Source of the DNA: Diaporthe sp. PMI_573
Taxonomy: Eukaryota; Ascomycota; Sordariomycetes; Diaporthales; Diaporthaceae
Reading direction: 5' to 3'
Length of the DNA: 64,000 nucleotides
Assembly (NCBI GenBank): GCA_021399435.1
Contig: JAJTUP010000062.1
Coordinates: forward strand, 186,001 to 250,000
Below the pieces are notes generated by a model. That model saw nothing but the letters and a program-made list of their open reading frames with translations, did no database searches and was not told where the DNA came from. Of the stretch, positions 12,194 to 23,280 are shown in pieces. Position numbers and translations under genes: made by a program. Within the stretch, counting starts at the first letter, position 1; each line of letters begins with the position of its first letter.

Positions 12194-15041
12194 GCGACAG
12201 TGGAGGCCCACGCAGCTGGTGGTTGGATGGTTTCCTCCATCGCCTTGGTGTTTCTCTCCTTGCCATCATCACGGCAGTCGGCAATCGCAACACCTGAGGT
12301 TGAAACTTCGCTGGAACAACAGGTGCCGGGGTGTTGATCGGGTCAAGACAAGCCCCTTTGTCAGCCACTTGAGAACAGCGCCTTCATTGGCAGCCGGCCC
12401 GGCCCTTCCCCGTAGATATCAACCAGGTTATGGCCCGCGACCGGACACCACCATGTCGTGCACTCTGCGGTGCAATAGGCCTGTCTCGACTTTGACCTCT
12501 GAGAAGACCTGGCTTCCAAATCGGTCGTCAGATTGTCCACAATATTTCTTTGGCTTCACGATCAGGCATCCTAAGGCGTGAACATTCCCACAAAACACGG
12601 GGAGGGGAGGTCTATGGGATCGTTCCAACGGGACCACCGCTGCAGTCGCCCCTTTCCCACAAGGCATCGCGCCCCATGTCGCAGCAGTCCATGAGAATCG
12701 CCGAACCGATTCAAATGCCTGCTTGAACCCTGAATTTTCAGGGCCGTGAATAGGATCGCCCTCAACAATTCGAGGTTCCATCCTGCTCTTGGAAATCCCG
12801 ATGGCCTGACCCAGCCAGGGTCCTAGCACCCAGTGTGCCAGTCTCCCCTCGGTTGTCGAAAATGCTACTCTCAAGGTTTAGGAGCCTCCTGCCGAGCGCC
12901 CAGAATGTCAGTCGCAATACCAACGCTGGTGGATAATTGCCTTCAATTTTGTCCACCCTGGCTTAGCCTTAACGTCTGCCGCCCGGATCGTCGCCCGCCC
13001 TACCAGACTCTAATTTTCAGCTGTCACTCAACAAGAGGCTACCCCGAGAATCAGATGGTAACAGACATCGCTTGTTGCCTCGCTGACCACCAATGTCTTC
13101 CCCGGCGCCGCCCTCGAATCGACTTCTCGCGGGAGACCTAGTGAGATCTACAGGAGCAGTCCCTGCCTTCCAGCCTTCTTGATATTGAGAGCGCTCGAGC
13201 TGGCCCCAAAACATCACGTCGATTTGGGGCGTGCAAGCTTGCCGATGGACGAGATTTTTGAATGGCCTGCAGAGAAGCAAGTGCGGGATCCTGGTCCTTC
13301 TAGAAGCTTTCCACCAAGGAACAAGGCTTAACCTGGGACAGGCTCTCCGTTCCTCCGGTAGGCGCGCCTTGCAAACCGGCCGAAGAACCCATGACAGCAT
13401 TTGGTAGCAGCTCGTCTGATTGTATTCCGCCGCCAGACAGGCCGGCGTGTTTCATGCCGGTGGAGGAACCGCTTTGGTTGTTTCGACGACCTACATCCTG
13501 CGAATTTCCCCTAGGAGGATTGTCTGCAGTAGCCTCGCCTGTCGTGAGTATCATGTAGCCTTGGTGTGGGGCCTGCGAGACGTTTCCGCCTCACGCCGAG
13601 GATCAGTCGCCTGATTGTTTCCCACGGCTTCTGCAGATGCAAGGCGTGCTGCATTGTTCATGTGTCTAATCCCTGTCCTGCAGCTGGTCTGCTTTCCATA
13701 GCACTACTGCATATCAACCACATGTTAACGCCTCGGTTTTGTTTCCAATGCGGCCCCCGCGCGGGGAGACAGGTTCCCCCCACATTTATACTGCATCAGC
13801 GCATACAGACCACTGGCGCAGTACTTTGACAGAGAGCCTGCAAGCTCAAACGTCCCCACAGTCTCGGTGTCTTATTCCAAGTTGGTCTCTCGATGTCTAC
13901 CCTCCAGCTGAGAAGATGGTGTGGAGTGCCTCATCGCCTTTCGCCGAAGCTATCTCAAAAGCAAATGGCGAAACAAATATGAGAACATGGTCACAAAGCT
14001 TATTAGAGTATTCGCTGTTGGCTGCTACAGGCCCGTGGCGGTTCAGTGCCGGGGTGCTCTGGCCTCGGCTACGCGGAGGGCTATTTCCTGGCGATCTGTG
14101 TAACTTTTCTTGGAGCTCAAGTTCGTATGATGCCACACCTCTGCCGCAGAAACATTTCCAAGGACGCTAGGCTATCTTGTCGAGCACCATCATGTATTGA
14201 GCGCTCACATGCAAGCATCGCTTGGAGAGGCACCTTGAACGCGGGGCATCTATACTGCTCTGCAGTACTCGGATGCCGGACTCATCACACGCGTTGACCG
14301 TCTCAAATTGCCAGCACTCGTCCGGTCTTTGTTGCTATCTTTGGATTGCTCTACTTAAGTTTACTAGGCTATTGTCTACACCGATTCTCGAGCCATGATG
14401 TATCAATAGCCAATGAGATACATAATCTTGCAATACGCGGGTCAAGAGTGGCACTGCTTCTGCCGTGGACATTGGACTCTGCAGGTAGACCCTAACGCTT
14501 CGATGGGAGTGGATCTCACAACCCGCACGAGTTTCTTCCCTTACAGATTGCATACCAATCACCCTAACCAATCGGAGACAGCACTCCGGAGCCCATGGCC
14601 GCCGTTCACTGATGATGCGTCTCATGGACCGCCCGCGTAGCTGGTGCAACAAGGTTCGGCCGTGCTATACCTGGTGCTGCAGAAGGCATACAACCGGCTA
14701 CAAGAACATTGTACACGGTGAAAAGTCTGATATCCTCATCGGGGCCCTGTCTAAGCAATGACAAGGAACACACAAGAGTGGTGACGAGTCCATTTATGAC
14801 CATACTGGTAGCCGGCCAAGGTCAGGCATCCAGCAGGGGATGGCTTTTTCAAGGGTAGTGACGACTCTTTCCAGATATGCCCAGTCTGTGCCATACTGAA
14901 AAAAAAAACCAAAAAAAACCGCCGTCCCCGGGGACACACGCCGAGTGTTGTCGGCGGAACAGGTATCGTCAGGCCCCCTGTGTTTTCTCGTGGTATTATA
15001 CCTGGCTTGATATGTGCGAGAGTGGCCGAGGAACACGGAAA

Positions 15042-15098
15042 AGTGTGACGGTGTCACACTCAACACATCAGTCTGGTCAAACACCTCCCGTCACACTT
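15042..15098. promoter_or_regulatory. GTCACACT inverted-repeat cluster
   Basis: AGTGTGAC at 15042-15049 and GTCACACT at 15053-15060 form a perfect 8-bp inverted repeat with a 3-bp spacer. A further GTCACACT copy starts at 15090. Three copies of one octamer in 57 bp resemble a dimeric transcription-factor site. The nearest gene end is the 3' end of the transporter at 15560, so the target is unclear. Confidence 0.35.
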
Positions 15099-15559
15099 TG
15101 GAATGACGCTTCACGGGCTCACCCGCCCGAGAAGGCCTGCTGATCCAATAGTCTCCACAGCATGACCGGAGGTGAGGGGTGAGTATTAGGAGAAAGAATG
15201 ACCCGAAGTCGAGCCAGGCGATGCCGGTAGCAGCCACTTTCAGCTGGCGATCCAGAGAATCACAGTTTGCGCGCGGACGACGGCAGGTCTGGTTTTAACC
15301 GACGTCCAATCTTCCGCTCAACCCAGCCCTTTCCTCCCGTGGATCTGTGGGAACTTGTGGCCTGCGACTGGGGCCAATCGGTGGCTCGCTTGGGACGTGT
15401 CTCACAGGAAAGGCTTCTTTGTGAGAGAGGTATGTGACTATCATTATGATCAAGAATTCTTTACTCGCCGTATGTATTAACAATGTATTTGGTTAACAGT
15501 CAATTCTCCTAGTTTTACATCACATGAAACCTTGCTCCACGGACGTCTCTCTCGAGCAC

Positions 15560-16780
15560 CTACACCCGTTGGTCAGCAATGAGGCCCTGCCTCCTCGCCT
15601 CGTTGAGCGCCTTGAGCTTGGCCGTTCCGATTCCCGCGACGCCGCCCTCCTGGTTGTCGCCCAGCCAGGGCTTCTTGGAGTCGCCCAGCATGGTCCCTGC
15701 GAGGAAGTAGACGACGAGGCCGATGATGATGAGCACGAATGCGACGGGGTACAGGTAGTGGACGGCGTAGCCGAAGACGTGGATGCCGATGATGACGCCC
15801 CAAAAGTTGCCGGTCAGCAGGCTGATGTCGAAGAAGGCGGCGGAGCCCATGCGGAACATGAGGGGCGCGAGCGAGTAGAAGATGAAGAGGCACAGGGTGT
15901 AGCCCACGACGTAACCGATGACAGGGCCGTTCCAGGTCGCCTCCTGGAAGGTCTGCCTGTCGAATATCCCCGCGGTGGCGCCGCTGATGCACATGCCCAG
16001 GAGGCCCATGAAGCTCAGCACCTCGTAGACGGGGCGGCGCGAGACGCACCACTCCTCGAAGACGTTGCTGAGGCCGTAGAATGTGGCGCCAGCCAGGCAG
16101 AAGAGATCGCCCTTGAGCATGTCGGGCGTGGAGAAGTTATTCGTGCCGGTAATGGCGTCGCTGCCCAGCAGCATGCCCATGCCACCGCAGGCGACGAGGA
16201 TGCCCAGGATCTGGAAGAGCTTGTAGCGGACCTTGAGCAGGGTGAAGGAGACGACGACGACGCAGACGATGGACCAGAAGTTGATGAGCTGGGCGGACAG
16301 GATGTTGGTGTAGCGGTAGGCCAGGACGGTGAAGTAGTTGCCCTCGACGTCGAGGAAGGCCAGGATGAAGTACTTCCAGCCGTCCGAGAGGGCGACGCGG
16401 GCGACCTTGCGCCAGCCGTAGCGGTAGAGCATGTAGGGGACATAGACGGCGCTCAGCAGGACATAGTTGAAGAAGGTCTGGAAGGCCGGGATGGAGGTGC
16501 CCCACTCGACCAGGAAGGAGGTGAAGGTGCTGGTCGCCGTGTTGCACAGGGTCAGGAGCTGGCCCAGCAGGATGAGGGTCCAGAAGTCCCAGGTGGTGAA
16601 GTACGAGTACCAGTGAACCTTCCTGGCCTGGATCTGCTGCAGCCCCTCGGCGACGGCCTGGTCCTCGCTGGTGGTGGGCTCGCGGGCGTCGGCCTCGCTG
16701 TAGATGTGCGTCTGCACGGGCGACCCGTCGACGCCGTCGTACAGGGCCTTGTTCGAGGTTGTCTCGGTGGTAGATGCCAT
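15560..16780 (-). CDS. SLC35F1/F2-type drug/metabolite-superfamily transporter
   Basis: A single exon of 406 residues starting at ATG 16780. An in-frame GTG further upstream is not a plausible start. The polar N-tail (about 55 residues) is followed by about ten hydrophobic segments. Family blocks typical of SLC35F1/F2/F6 (formerly DUF914) are clear: TSIPAFQTFFNYVLL, KYFILAFLDVEGNYFTVLAY, TNILSAQLINFWSIV, GDLFCLAGATFYGLSNVFEE and RMGSAAFFDISLLTGNFWGV, with the charged end KPWLGDNQEGG. The length matches the family (about 400). The predicted role is a secondary carrier in the Golgi/ER or plasma membrane. Substrates of fungal members are not established, so none is assigned. It runs divergently from nothing close; the LysM gene lies about 860 bp upstream in the same orientation. 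Confidence 0.93.
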   Translation of the reverse strand: MASTTETTSNKALYDGVDGSPVQTHIYSEADAREPTTSEDQAVAEGLQQIQARKVHWYSYFTTWDFWTLILLGQLLTLCNTATSTFTSFLVEWGTSIPAFQTFFNYVLLSAVYVPYMLYRYGWRKVARVALSDGWKYFILAFLDVEGNYFTVLAYRYTNILSAQLINFWSIVCVVVVSFTLLKVRYKLFQILGILVACGGMGMLLGSDAITGTNNFSTPDMLKGDLFCLAGATFYGLSNVFEEWCVSRRPVYEVLSFMGLLGMCISGATAGIFDRQTFQEATWNGPVIGYVVGYTLCLFIFYSLAPLMFRMGSAAFFDISLLTGNFWGVIIGIHVFGYAVHYLYPVAFVLIIIGLVVYFLAGTMLGDSKKPWLGDNQEGGVAGIGTAKLKALNEARRQGLIADQRV

Positions 16781-17637
16781 CTTGAAGAAGCCGATCGTGT
16801 CCGACACCTGAGGGTGGTGGCCTGTTGGGGCCCGGAAGCAAGCCGACGCCGGATATCCGACTTGATGCGTCGCTGCGGATATTCCTCCGAGTAAGCTGTG
16901 CCGATATGAATACAGGTGTGAATGTTCGTGTAGTCTTTCTGTCGTCCCCTTTAGCAGTGCGCAAAGACTTGAAGTCGCCTGCTGTGTTCTAGTAAGGTCC
17001 CGGGTGGCACATGGGCCGATGTACCAGGTGGTGGTGGTGAGTGAGACGGGACTGGTTGAGGAGACGGCTCATGTGGGCGACCGAGTGAGAACGTCGGGGG
17101 TTGGGGGGGGGGGGAAGAAGAAGATGGGTTCAGGCTGAGCTGAATGGATTTGGATGGAGGAGGGTGTGGTCCAGGAGGGATGGATGGGAAAACAGTCCTA
17201 TCCCGCCGGTCTGGGTCGATGAATTTTCTTTCTTCTTTTTTTTTTACTTTTCTTCTTCACCAGACCAAGACCAGACCGAGATGGGGGTGGTGGGAATGGG
17301 CGGCGGCGGTCGCCACACTGGGTCCCCCGTTCATGGTGCCAATGTTGGTGGGGTTGGATGATAATTATCGGGTCGGGCGTGCCCCATTACACAGTACCAA
17401 GCCGCTGCGGTGCGTCCGGCTGCATTAGCGGCACGACATGGTGGGCTCGACCCCGACCTCGATCTGCGAGGATGCCGCACTATCCTGACAAGGTGCAGCA
17501 GCAGCATTCAGCACGGCTAGTTTTCAGCCTCAGGACGCTATGAATCACACAAGAATAGCATAAGCATTATGTCTGGGAATTGGCAATTGATTTACAGAGC
17601 AGGCCGTTCTTGGTGTGCTGTGCTCTAAACGTGCCCT
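16781..17637. other. Upstream region of the SLC35F-type gene; no gene seen
   Basis: This 857-bp gap separates two minus-strand genes and should contain the transporter promoter and the LysM gene terminator. It includes a G run near 17105 and a T-rich tract at about 17230-17245. No open frame shows family similarity. Confidence 0.6.
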
Positions 17638-18336
17638 CTACCACCCGCCACGGCGGGGGATGGCGAGGGTCTGGCCCGGGTAGATCATGTCCGGGTTGCT
17701 GATGTTGTTGTGCCTCGCGATCTCCTCGAACGAGACGCCGTCGAACCTCGCAGCAATGCCCCGCAGAGTGTCTCCCTGCTGGACCACCACCGTGTCAGGG
17801 CCGCAGCCACCACCGCGAGGCGCCTCGTGGTGGTGGTGCTCGTCACGACGGCGACGGTCCTCATCGTCACGACGCCGGCGGTCATCGTCCTCCCGGCGCC
17901 GGCGGTCATCGTCCTCCCGGCGACGGCGGTCCTCGTCCTCCCGGCGGTGGCGCTCATCGTCCTCCTTGTGCCGGCGCTCGTCCTCCTTCTTCTCCTTGCG
18001 CTCGTCCCTCCAGTCATCCACCTTCTCCTCCACCTGGTGGCCCGCGAACGCACCTGCGACGCCGCCGAGGACGGTGCCGATGACGCCGTGGCCGGCCTTG
18101 GCCCCGAGGGCGTGGCCGCCGAACGCTCCGGCCGCGCCGCCGATCAGGGTTCCGGCGATATCACGGTCCTTGTCACCGCTATCACGGGACTTGCTGCGGG
18201 ACCTGCTGCGGTCGCGTCGGCCGCCGTCGTGGTTGTAATAGTCCGATCCGCCTCTTGACTCCTCCCTGTAGGGGGGCGCATCGTGGTGGCGGTCGTGAGG
18301 GCGGTCTCCGTCACGGTAGTAATCCTGAGCAGACAT
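17638..18336 (-). CDS. Glycine-zipper and LysM domain protein with charged repeats
   Basis: A single exon of 232 residues starting at ATG 18336. Residues 1-58 are polar with an RS/SR-rich run. Residues 60-101 form a glycine-zipper stretch of GTLIGGAAGAFGGHALG type, duplicated as GTVLGGVAGAFAGHQ, like the 17-kDa antigen/2TM glycine-zipper domain. Residues 105-167 are a highly charged RRREDDDR-type repeat. Residues 182-226 are one LysM module: TVVVQQGDTLRGIAARF, then NNISNPDMIYPGQTLAIP. There is no signal peptide, so unlike secreted chitin-binding LysM effectors this protein is probably intracellular or membrane-associated through the zipper (inference). LysM is normally a GlcNAc-polymer binder; its ligand here is unknown. 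A minus-strand TATA box and CA/CAA repeats lie in its leader. Single-residue accuracy in the repeat depends on assembly quality. Confidence 0.87.
   Translation of the reverse strand: MSAQDYYRDGDRPHDRHHDAPPYREESRGGSDYYNHDGGRRDRSRSRSKSRDSGDKDRDIAGTLIGGAAGAFGGHALGAKAGHGVIGTVLGGVAGAFAGHQVEEKVDDWRDERKEKKEDERRHKEDDERHRREDEDRRRREDDDRRRREDDDRRRRDDEDRRRRDEHHHHEAPRGGGCGPDTVVVQQGDTLRGIAARFDGVSFEEIARHNNISNPDMIYPGQTLAIPRRGGW
17868..17945. repeat. In-frame 24-bp repeat encoding RRREDDDR-like units
   Basis: About three copies of a 24-bp unit on the plus strand (CGGCGGTCATCGTCCTCCCGG plus three bases), with substitutions that mostly preserve acidic or basic character. Because 24 is a multiple of three, gain or loss of units keeps the LysM protein in frame and would change only the length of its charged linker. 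Confidence 0.75.
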
Positions 18337-18388
18337 GATGGGGCTTGCGAAAGGACAAGGGACGGGGCAGGTCAAGACAGAATGGGTC

Positions 18389-18390
<2 letters not shown>

Positions 18391-18420
<30 letters not shown>

Positions 18421-18436
18421 TGTTGTTGTTGTTGTT
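18391..18436. repeat. (GT)14 and (TTG)5 microsatellites in the LysM gene leader
   Basis: A perfect (GT)14 tract at 18391-18418 is followed by TTG triplets at 18421-18436. On the sense strand of the LysM gene these read (CAA)n then (CA)14, between the TATA box and the start codon. Confidence 0.9.
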
Positions 18437-18489
18437 CTTGTAAGAGATCTCTTCCGACCGTGGCCAGCTGACACGGGGGGCTGAAGCTC

Positions 18490-18495
18490 TTTATA
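18490..18495 (-). promoter_or_regulatory. TATA box of the LysM-domain gene
   Basis: The minus strand reads GGGTATAAAGAGC here, 154 bp upstream of the start codon at 18336. The sequence fits a core TATA element and leaves room for a leader of about 100-120 nt that would contain the CA/CAA repeats. Confidence 0.45.
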
Positions 18496-20206
18496 CCCAG
18501 ACGTTGACAACGAGGCCGACCCCCTTTCAAGCTCGGGAACTCGTCTCATCGTATGCAGTCGGCAGGGGCCCTTTGGGGTCCAAGCTGACCCACTGGGTCA
18601 AGAGGCCCGGAGGCCGGATGAGGGCGCCAGCACAGCCATCATGCCATATCGCCATCCAACTCTGTTCTGGCAACAAAAGAGGCTGTGCTGCAAATACGTG
18701 TTGTCACTGCCGTCCAGTGAGCTGCCCGTGAGGCTTGTTTCAGGGCCCACGGCCCCACATTATCAGAGGGCAGCCCCGGATCTCGGCCATGGTCGTCCTT
18801 GGCGGCCCGGGTTCTGGCCACTGCAGGTCAGGCCGCTGCGGCCAGCGCCCGTGGGCCGTCAGGGGCCACTGTGAAACCTCGAGGCAGGGCCTGACAAGGA
18901 ACAGCTGAAGCTTTTCGGGCAGCCGGGCGATCCAGCTGGATCGTTGCCGCATGGGATGGCCGCAGCGTCCTTCTCAGCTCAGAGTCTGCCCTGTTCTATT
19001 TCAGAAGATTCGTTGCAGACCATGCACCCACCAGCAGCCTACTGTGCCACCCTCTCACGCTTCTGGGGCTCCGCGATTCATGGTGTGAGCACTGAGCACC
19101 TGCGGGCTTGGCCCGCTCTCAACCTGACAATAATATTCCGGGTGAGTGTAGCTCGGCGCAGATACAAAGCTCAAGCTCGCAGGAAGTGGTGGTCTGCCTA
19201 GGCGCCTAGGGAGCTTCTCAGTTGATACCAAAAGTAGGGGAAGGACACTCTTACCTGGAAATCCGGATGGTTTTAATTCTAATCCATCATCAGCGGAGCA
19301 TGCTGGAACACTCCTAGAGCCCTCAAAATCACAACACACGAATCTGGACTTGTTCCCAGGGAACAATGATCCGTTCAACACGCGAAGGGAGGGGGGGGGA
19401 GGGAGGGAACCTTCCAACGAATGTGGCTCCATGCACCGTTCCGATGTGGTGAATCAAAGACGACACGCCAACTCTGCAATGTATTGGCACAGTCCCTTTA
19501 CTGTTCTAGACATGTTCAATAGTATTGTGCTCTGACAGAGCAGAGTGTATTGACAAACGCAGATACATGAATTCCTAGAGAATAGCGAGCGCATCTTTTG
19601 ATTCCATTTTCTGTCACGGCCACCCCTGTTCAATAACTTTGCTCGGTACTGCGCTCCAGAGGAACAAGCTACCGGTGTTTTCTCCAGCACTGGCCAGACC
19701 GGCAACATCGCCAGCATACAGATTTGCAAGAATGGAAATGCAGAAAGCTAGTATCGTCAACTTTGACACTCTCTTCTCGTTTTCTCCTGTGTCATGGAAC
19801 GAACGTTCACCTCACTGTGATTATTAGACCAAACTAGTCTCTTTCGCATTCTCCTTCTCGAAACCTCTTTTCAAGAGGGCCAGATTTCAAGACATCCCAG
19901 GCACCAAGCAAGGCAGCATATACACGTGGAAAGGTATACACGATATGCATTTCTACTTTCCCAAATTTTCACCAGCATTGCCGCCTCGTCCTCGCAAAAT
20001 AAAAGGTAGGCAACGTGCCACCACATATCATACAAAACATCATAACCACGTGCAACAACAGACACGTTAGTACATCTATGGCGTGCTGCGAAATGGTATC
20101 TACCCGGAAATAACGAATCAAATGAAGGACCTCGGTCCACGCAATGGATACCTGTAAGCAAAAACACTGAACACCGGCCATGCATGCATTGAAAAGCACA
20201 TTCCCA
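18496..20206. other. Intergenic, no gene supported
   Basis: Promoter side of the LysM gene on the left and 3' flank of the 995-residue protein gene on the right. Composition falls toward AT-rich after about 19450. Only short open frames without family resemblance are present. Confidence 0.55.
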
Positions 20207-23200
20207 CTATATAAACCTCGTCCCAGCCTCGTCCGCGATCCCCGTCGGGCTCCTGAGGCCGTGATCGGGTCTCACCGTCCTGTCGAACGGCTGCCCCGGG
20301 GGGGAGGTGGCGGTGGGCGATGTCGGCGACGCGGCCGTCTCGTCGATAGTCCATGCCCGCATCAGCTTCATTCGCTCCTTGGCCCTCCCCCGCTTCTGCT
20401 GCTCCCGCTCCTGGTCGTACCTGAGCGACAAGCCCCGCGCCATGCCGATGGCAGAGGCTTTGCTGCCGCCGTCTCCCGCCGCCACCTGCGACGAGATCCG
20501 GTATGCCGGCTGCTGCTGCTGCCTACCGAAGCTGCTGGTCGAATACTCCTCCTTCCACTCGAACTCCGTGTCGACCCTGATCAGCGAGCCCTTGCGCTCC
20601 CCGCCTGCCGTCTTGGGCCGAATATCCGATGCGGCGTCGTCCGGCGTCCATGGCCCCCCGGTGTCTTCCGCGAACCTCGTGGCCGCGATATTGAGCGGCG
20701 CAGGCGCGGACCTTTTGTCGTGCAGCAGAGAGCGGCGCGCCCCGAAGCTGCCGTCGGCTGTTACTGGCGTCGAGGCAGGGGCGTCTGGTGCCGGTAGGGG
20801 CCAGTTGGGGTTGTTGGCCAGGTCCGGAATGATGCTAGCCGATGAGGCGAGGCCCGGGGATCTTGTGATGGTCGTCGGTGCGGGGCTCTGCATTGCTGCC
20901 GCCTTCTCCCGCGGCTGACGACCTGGCGTATCCTGGGCCTTCCTGCGACGGGCGCTTTTCTCGGGAATAGGTAGGGGAGTCGTTGGAGGGGCGGTCGGGG
21001 CCGGGCCATGGTCCCATTCCCGTGTGGCGGACGGTGGTGGGAACGGGCGTTTCGCAGGTGGCGGCGGCGAGAAGACGCTGTGGCTGTGACTGGGAAGGGG
21101 ACTGTTTGAGCGTAATGTGTCGTTGCTGCTGAGCCCGTCTGACGATATATCTGTACCAGACAAATTCCGTACCTCCTTGAGGATCGGGCTCTCTGTCTGG
21201 AAGGGGCTTCCTGTCTGCTTGATCTGGATCCCGTACTCGTCCGGACTGGGCCTGTGGATGCGGTTCGCCATCGAGGCAACCGCGTTGACCCTCACGTTGC
21301 CGTATTCGTCCTCTGTGGGTCGTTTCACCGGCATGGCGCCCGTTGGACGGGGTCTACCTGCGGGTGAGTCCTCGGTGTCTTCTCGTGTCGAGTTAGCCGG
21401 CTTCCCAGACGTCGGCGTGATTGAGCCGACACTTCCGGCTTGAGTCTCCCACCTTGGCTCCAAGGTCGACCTGCTCGGTTGGAGTATGTCTCTAAAATAC
21501 GGGTTGGATCTCGCGCTGGGAGTCGTGGGTCTCGGGGTGAGCGGGAACGGCTTTGGCGAGACGAGGGGCGGCTCGATGGTCATGGGTGACTCTGAGATGT
21601 CGCTGTAGTTGCTGCTGCCGCCGTCGCTGTCACCACGACTGCGGGAGACAGTACCGGCACCGGGGCCCTTCTCGAGCGCCGTCATGGTCTGTGCCTGCTG
21701 CAGAGTCTTTTCGAACTCGTCAATTTGCAAGCCTAGGCTCTGGCGTGGAGGGCCACCGACGACCAGGGTATCGCGCTTGGCCATCACGCTCCTGATCACG
21801 GGGCGGCTCTCGGCTTCCTCGCTCGTGCGCTGACGGTTGGACAGTGGTGGGGACGGTATTCCATACGGCGCGTTGGCGGCTCGGTAGTCGATCTTTGGCT
21901 GCTCATCTCCGTCCTCGTTCTCACCAGGGCCGTCCGCCTTGTGTAGGTCAAAGGGGCTCGACTGCTGGAACAGCGGCGAGCGCTGGGGCTTTACTGAGGG
22001 GACTGTGGCGCCGCGCACCGGCTCGTGCGAGGGATGCGTTTTTGATCCTGAAGACGCTGGCGAGAGGTTATCGGCGGTCTGACTCGGGCGCCTGATTGCT
22101 GACCTGTCTTCGACGAGTGGTGGCACGCTTGCGAGGGGTGATCTCGAAGAGGGCTGCGGCCCCTCCACACTAGGCTGCCGTCCCCTGCTAACAGACCCCG
22201 TGTTGCCGGTTGGCGAGTCCTGGGCGTGCGGCGGTCCTGGGGCTGGCGCGAGGTGGCTGCTCGAGGTATCCCGACCGCTGCTCGCGGGCCTCACCTCCCT
22301 TGCAGCTGCCCCTGCGAAAGAGCCTGATCTATGCCCGGGTACCAATACAGATGGTAAGACATAGTCACTCGTGACAGAGGCGGGTGGCGACGGATATCCT
22401 CCAGCTGTCTTGGGCCTTGAGGCTTCCGAGTTCCTCCTTGCCGTTGCTTCCAACTCGTCCTGGACCCTTCTCCTCTCCTCTCCCTCATTCTTCATACGTG
22501 CCATTTTCTCTTCCTGCGTGAACCTGTCGCTGATGTCCTGGGCAAACTTCTCGGGGTCTTCGCCCAGGAGCGAGTCACTGTCACTCCGCACCGGCGACAT
22601 GAGCTCCAGCTGGCCCAGCGGGCTCCTCTGTGGGCCGGCAATACCGGGCGTTGACTCCTTGACGGGGCTGGTGTCCAGCGGGCTCATCCACGGCCTCTCC
22701 CGGCCGTTACGCATAGAGTGTGCGCTCCCGGGCCTGGGACCAACACCGCCGCCACCCCCTCCAAATGGTAACCTCGGCGCGACGAGGCTGGCCGAGGACC
22801 CATTTCTTGCACCGAGGCTCAACTGCAGATTTGTCTCGGAACCAAACGACTTCAGGCCGTGACCAGGTATGAACGGGCCAGAGCCGGCGCTGATACTAGC
22901 AGAGCTCCCCATTCGGCCGGCGCCCACGCCCCGAAATTCCGTCTCGTGGAAATCCCAGATGCTGTTTGCTGCAGAATTGCGATTCTCACCCGCGGCGAAG
23001 GGCCGTCGCGCGCTGCTGCGAGAACTGTGTGCGGTGCCGGGCCTGCTGGGATTTGTGCTTAACAGACCAGAGCATTGAAGGAGCACCTCAGTCCGGTCAT
23101 TCTTCCATTGTGGCGGGGGAGGTGGAGGCTGTAGGACCTCTGCCTCTTTCCTGTGGCATGTATTAGTGGCAGGGGTTGGGAAGATTAGACGGCGCTGGAA

Positions 23201-23280
23201 AGGTACGGCCGGGAAAGGGGGGGGGGGCAAACTCGCCTCTTCTTGTCGGATCCGAATTTGAGGCCGAAGAAAGAAACCAT
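20207..23280 (-). CDS. Large Ser/Pro-rich conserved fungal protein, unknown function
   Basis: Two exons, 23280-23237 and 23150-20207, give 995 residues. The first exon encodes MVSFFGLKFGSDKKR, an N-terminus I recall from filamentous-fungal proteins of this kind. The only junction keeping the frame uses AG|GCGAGT as donor and CCACAG as acceptor, so the 86-nt intron would be of the GC-AG class. The long frame also stays open into the intron, so the true start must be decided by transcript data. The body is rich in Ser, Pro, Arg and Gly. An acidic-basic stretch EDPEKFAQDISDRFTQEEKM, followed by KNEGEERRRVQDELEATARR (about residues 215-260), is probably a coiled coil. Many SP and RSP-type sites suggest phosphorylation. 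The basic region near the C-terminus includes KRGRAKERMKLMRAWTIDE. No enzyme or membrane domain is visible. A cytoskeletal or polarity scaffold role would fit the composition but is speculation. Confidence 0.82.
23151..23236 (-). other. Probable GC-AG intron of the 995-residue protein gene
   Basis: The donor AG|GCGAGT matches the known GC-AG donor consensus (AG|GCAAGT) at all but one position, and the acceptor is CCACAG. The nearby GT in GCGA|GTTTGC leaves the wrong phase, as does the GTAAGC at 23427. The phase-2 GC-AG join yields an uninterrupted protein. Confidence 0.5.

Larger units (their letters stand above)
7943..15559. other. Long repeat-rich intergenic region, no gene supported
   Basis: About 7.6 kb without a gene I can support. 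The left 1 kb is the upstream region of the minus-strand gene starting at 7942 and carries a (CACTGG)n tract. The rest holds scattered microsatellites: a 14-bp unit at 9123-9192, GGAT-rich and GGT/GAC/GAT tracts at 10010-10120, A-runs near 10214, and CAC/CAT/CAG triplets at 12158-12193. A GTCACACT inverted-repeat cluster lies at 15042-15098. Open frames of 120-200 codons exist on both strands, but they overlap each other antisense and resemble no family. Confidence 0.55.

Noticed and set aside
15524..16894. A 456-codon plus-strand open frame
   Set aside because: It is the antisense shadow of the SLC35F-type transporter. The minus-strand frame has clear transmembrane family blocks, while this one is an Asp/Glu/Val-rich artefact of GC-biased codons.
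17687..18258. Plus-strand frames of about 180 codons with Ser/Arg or Val/Leu runs
   Set aside because: These are antisense shadows of the charged repeat and glycine zipper of the LysM gene.
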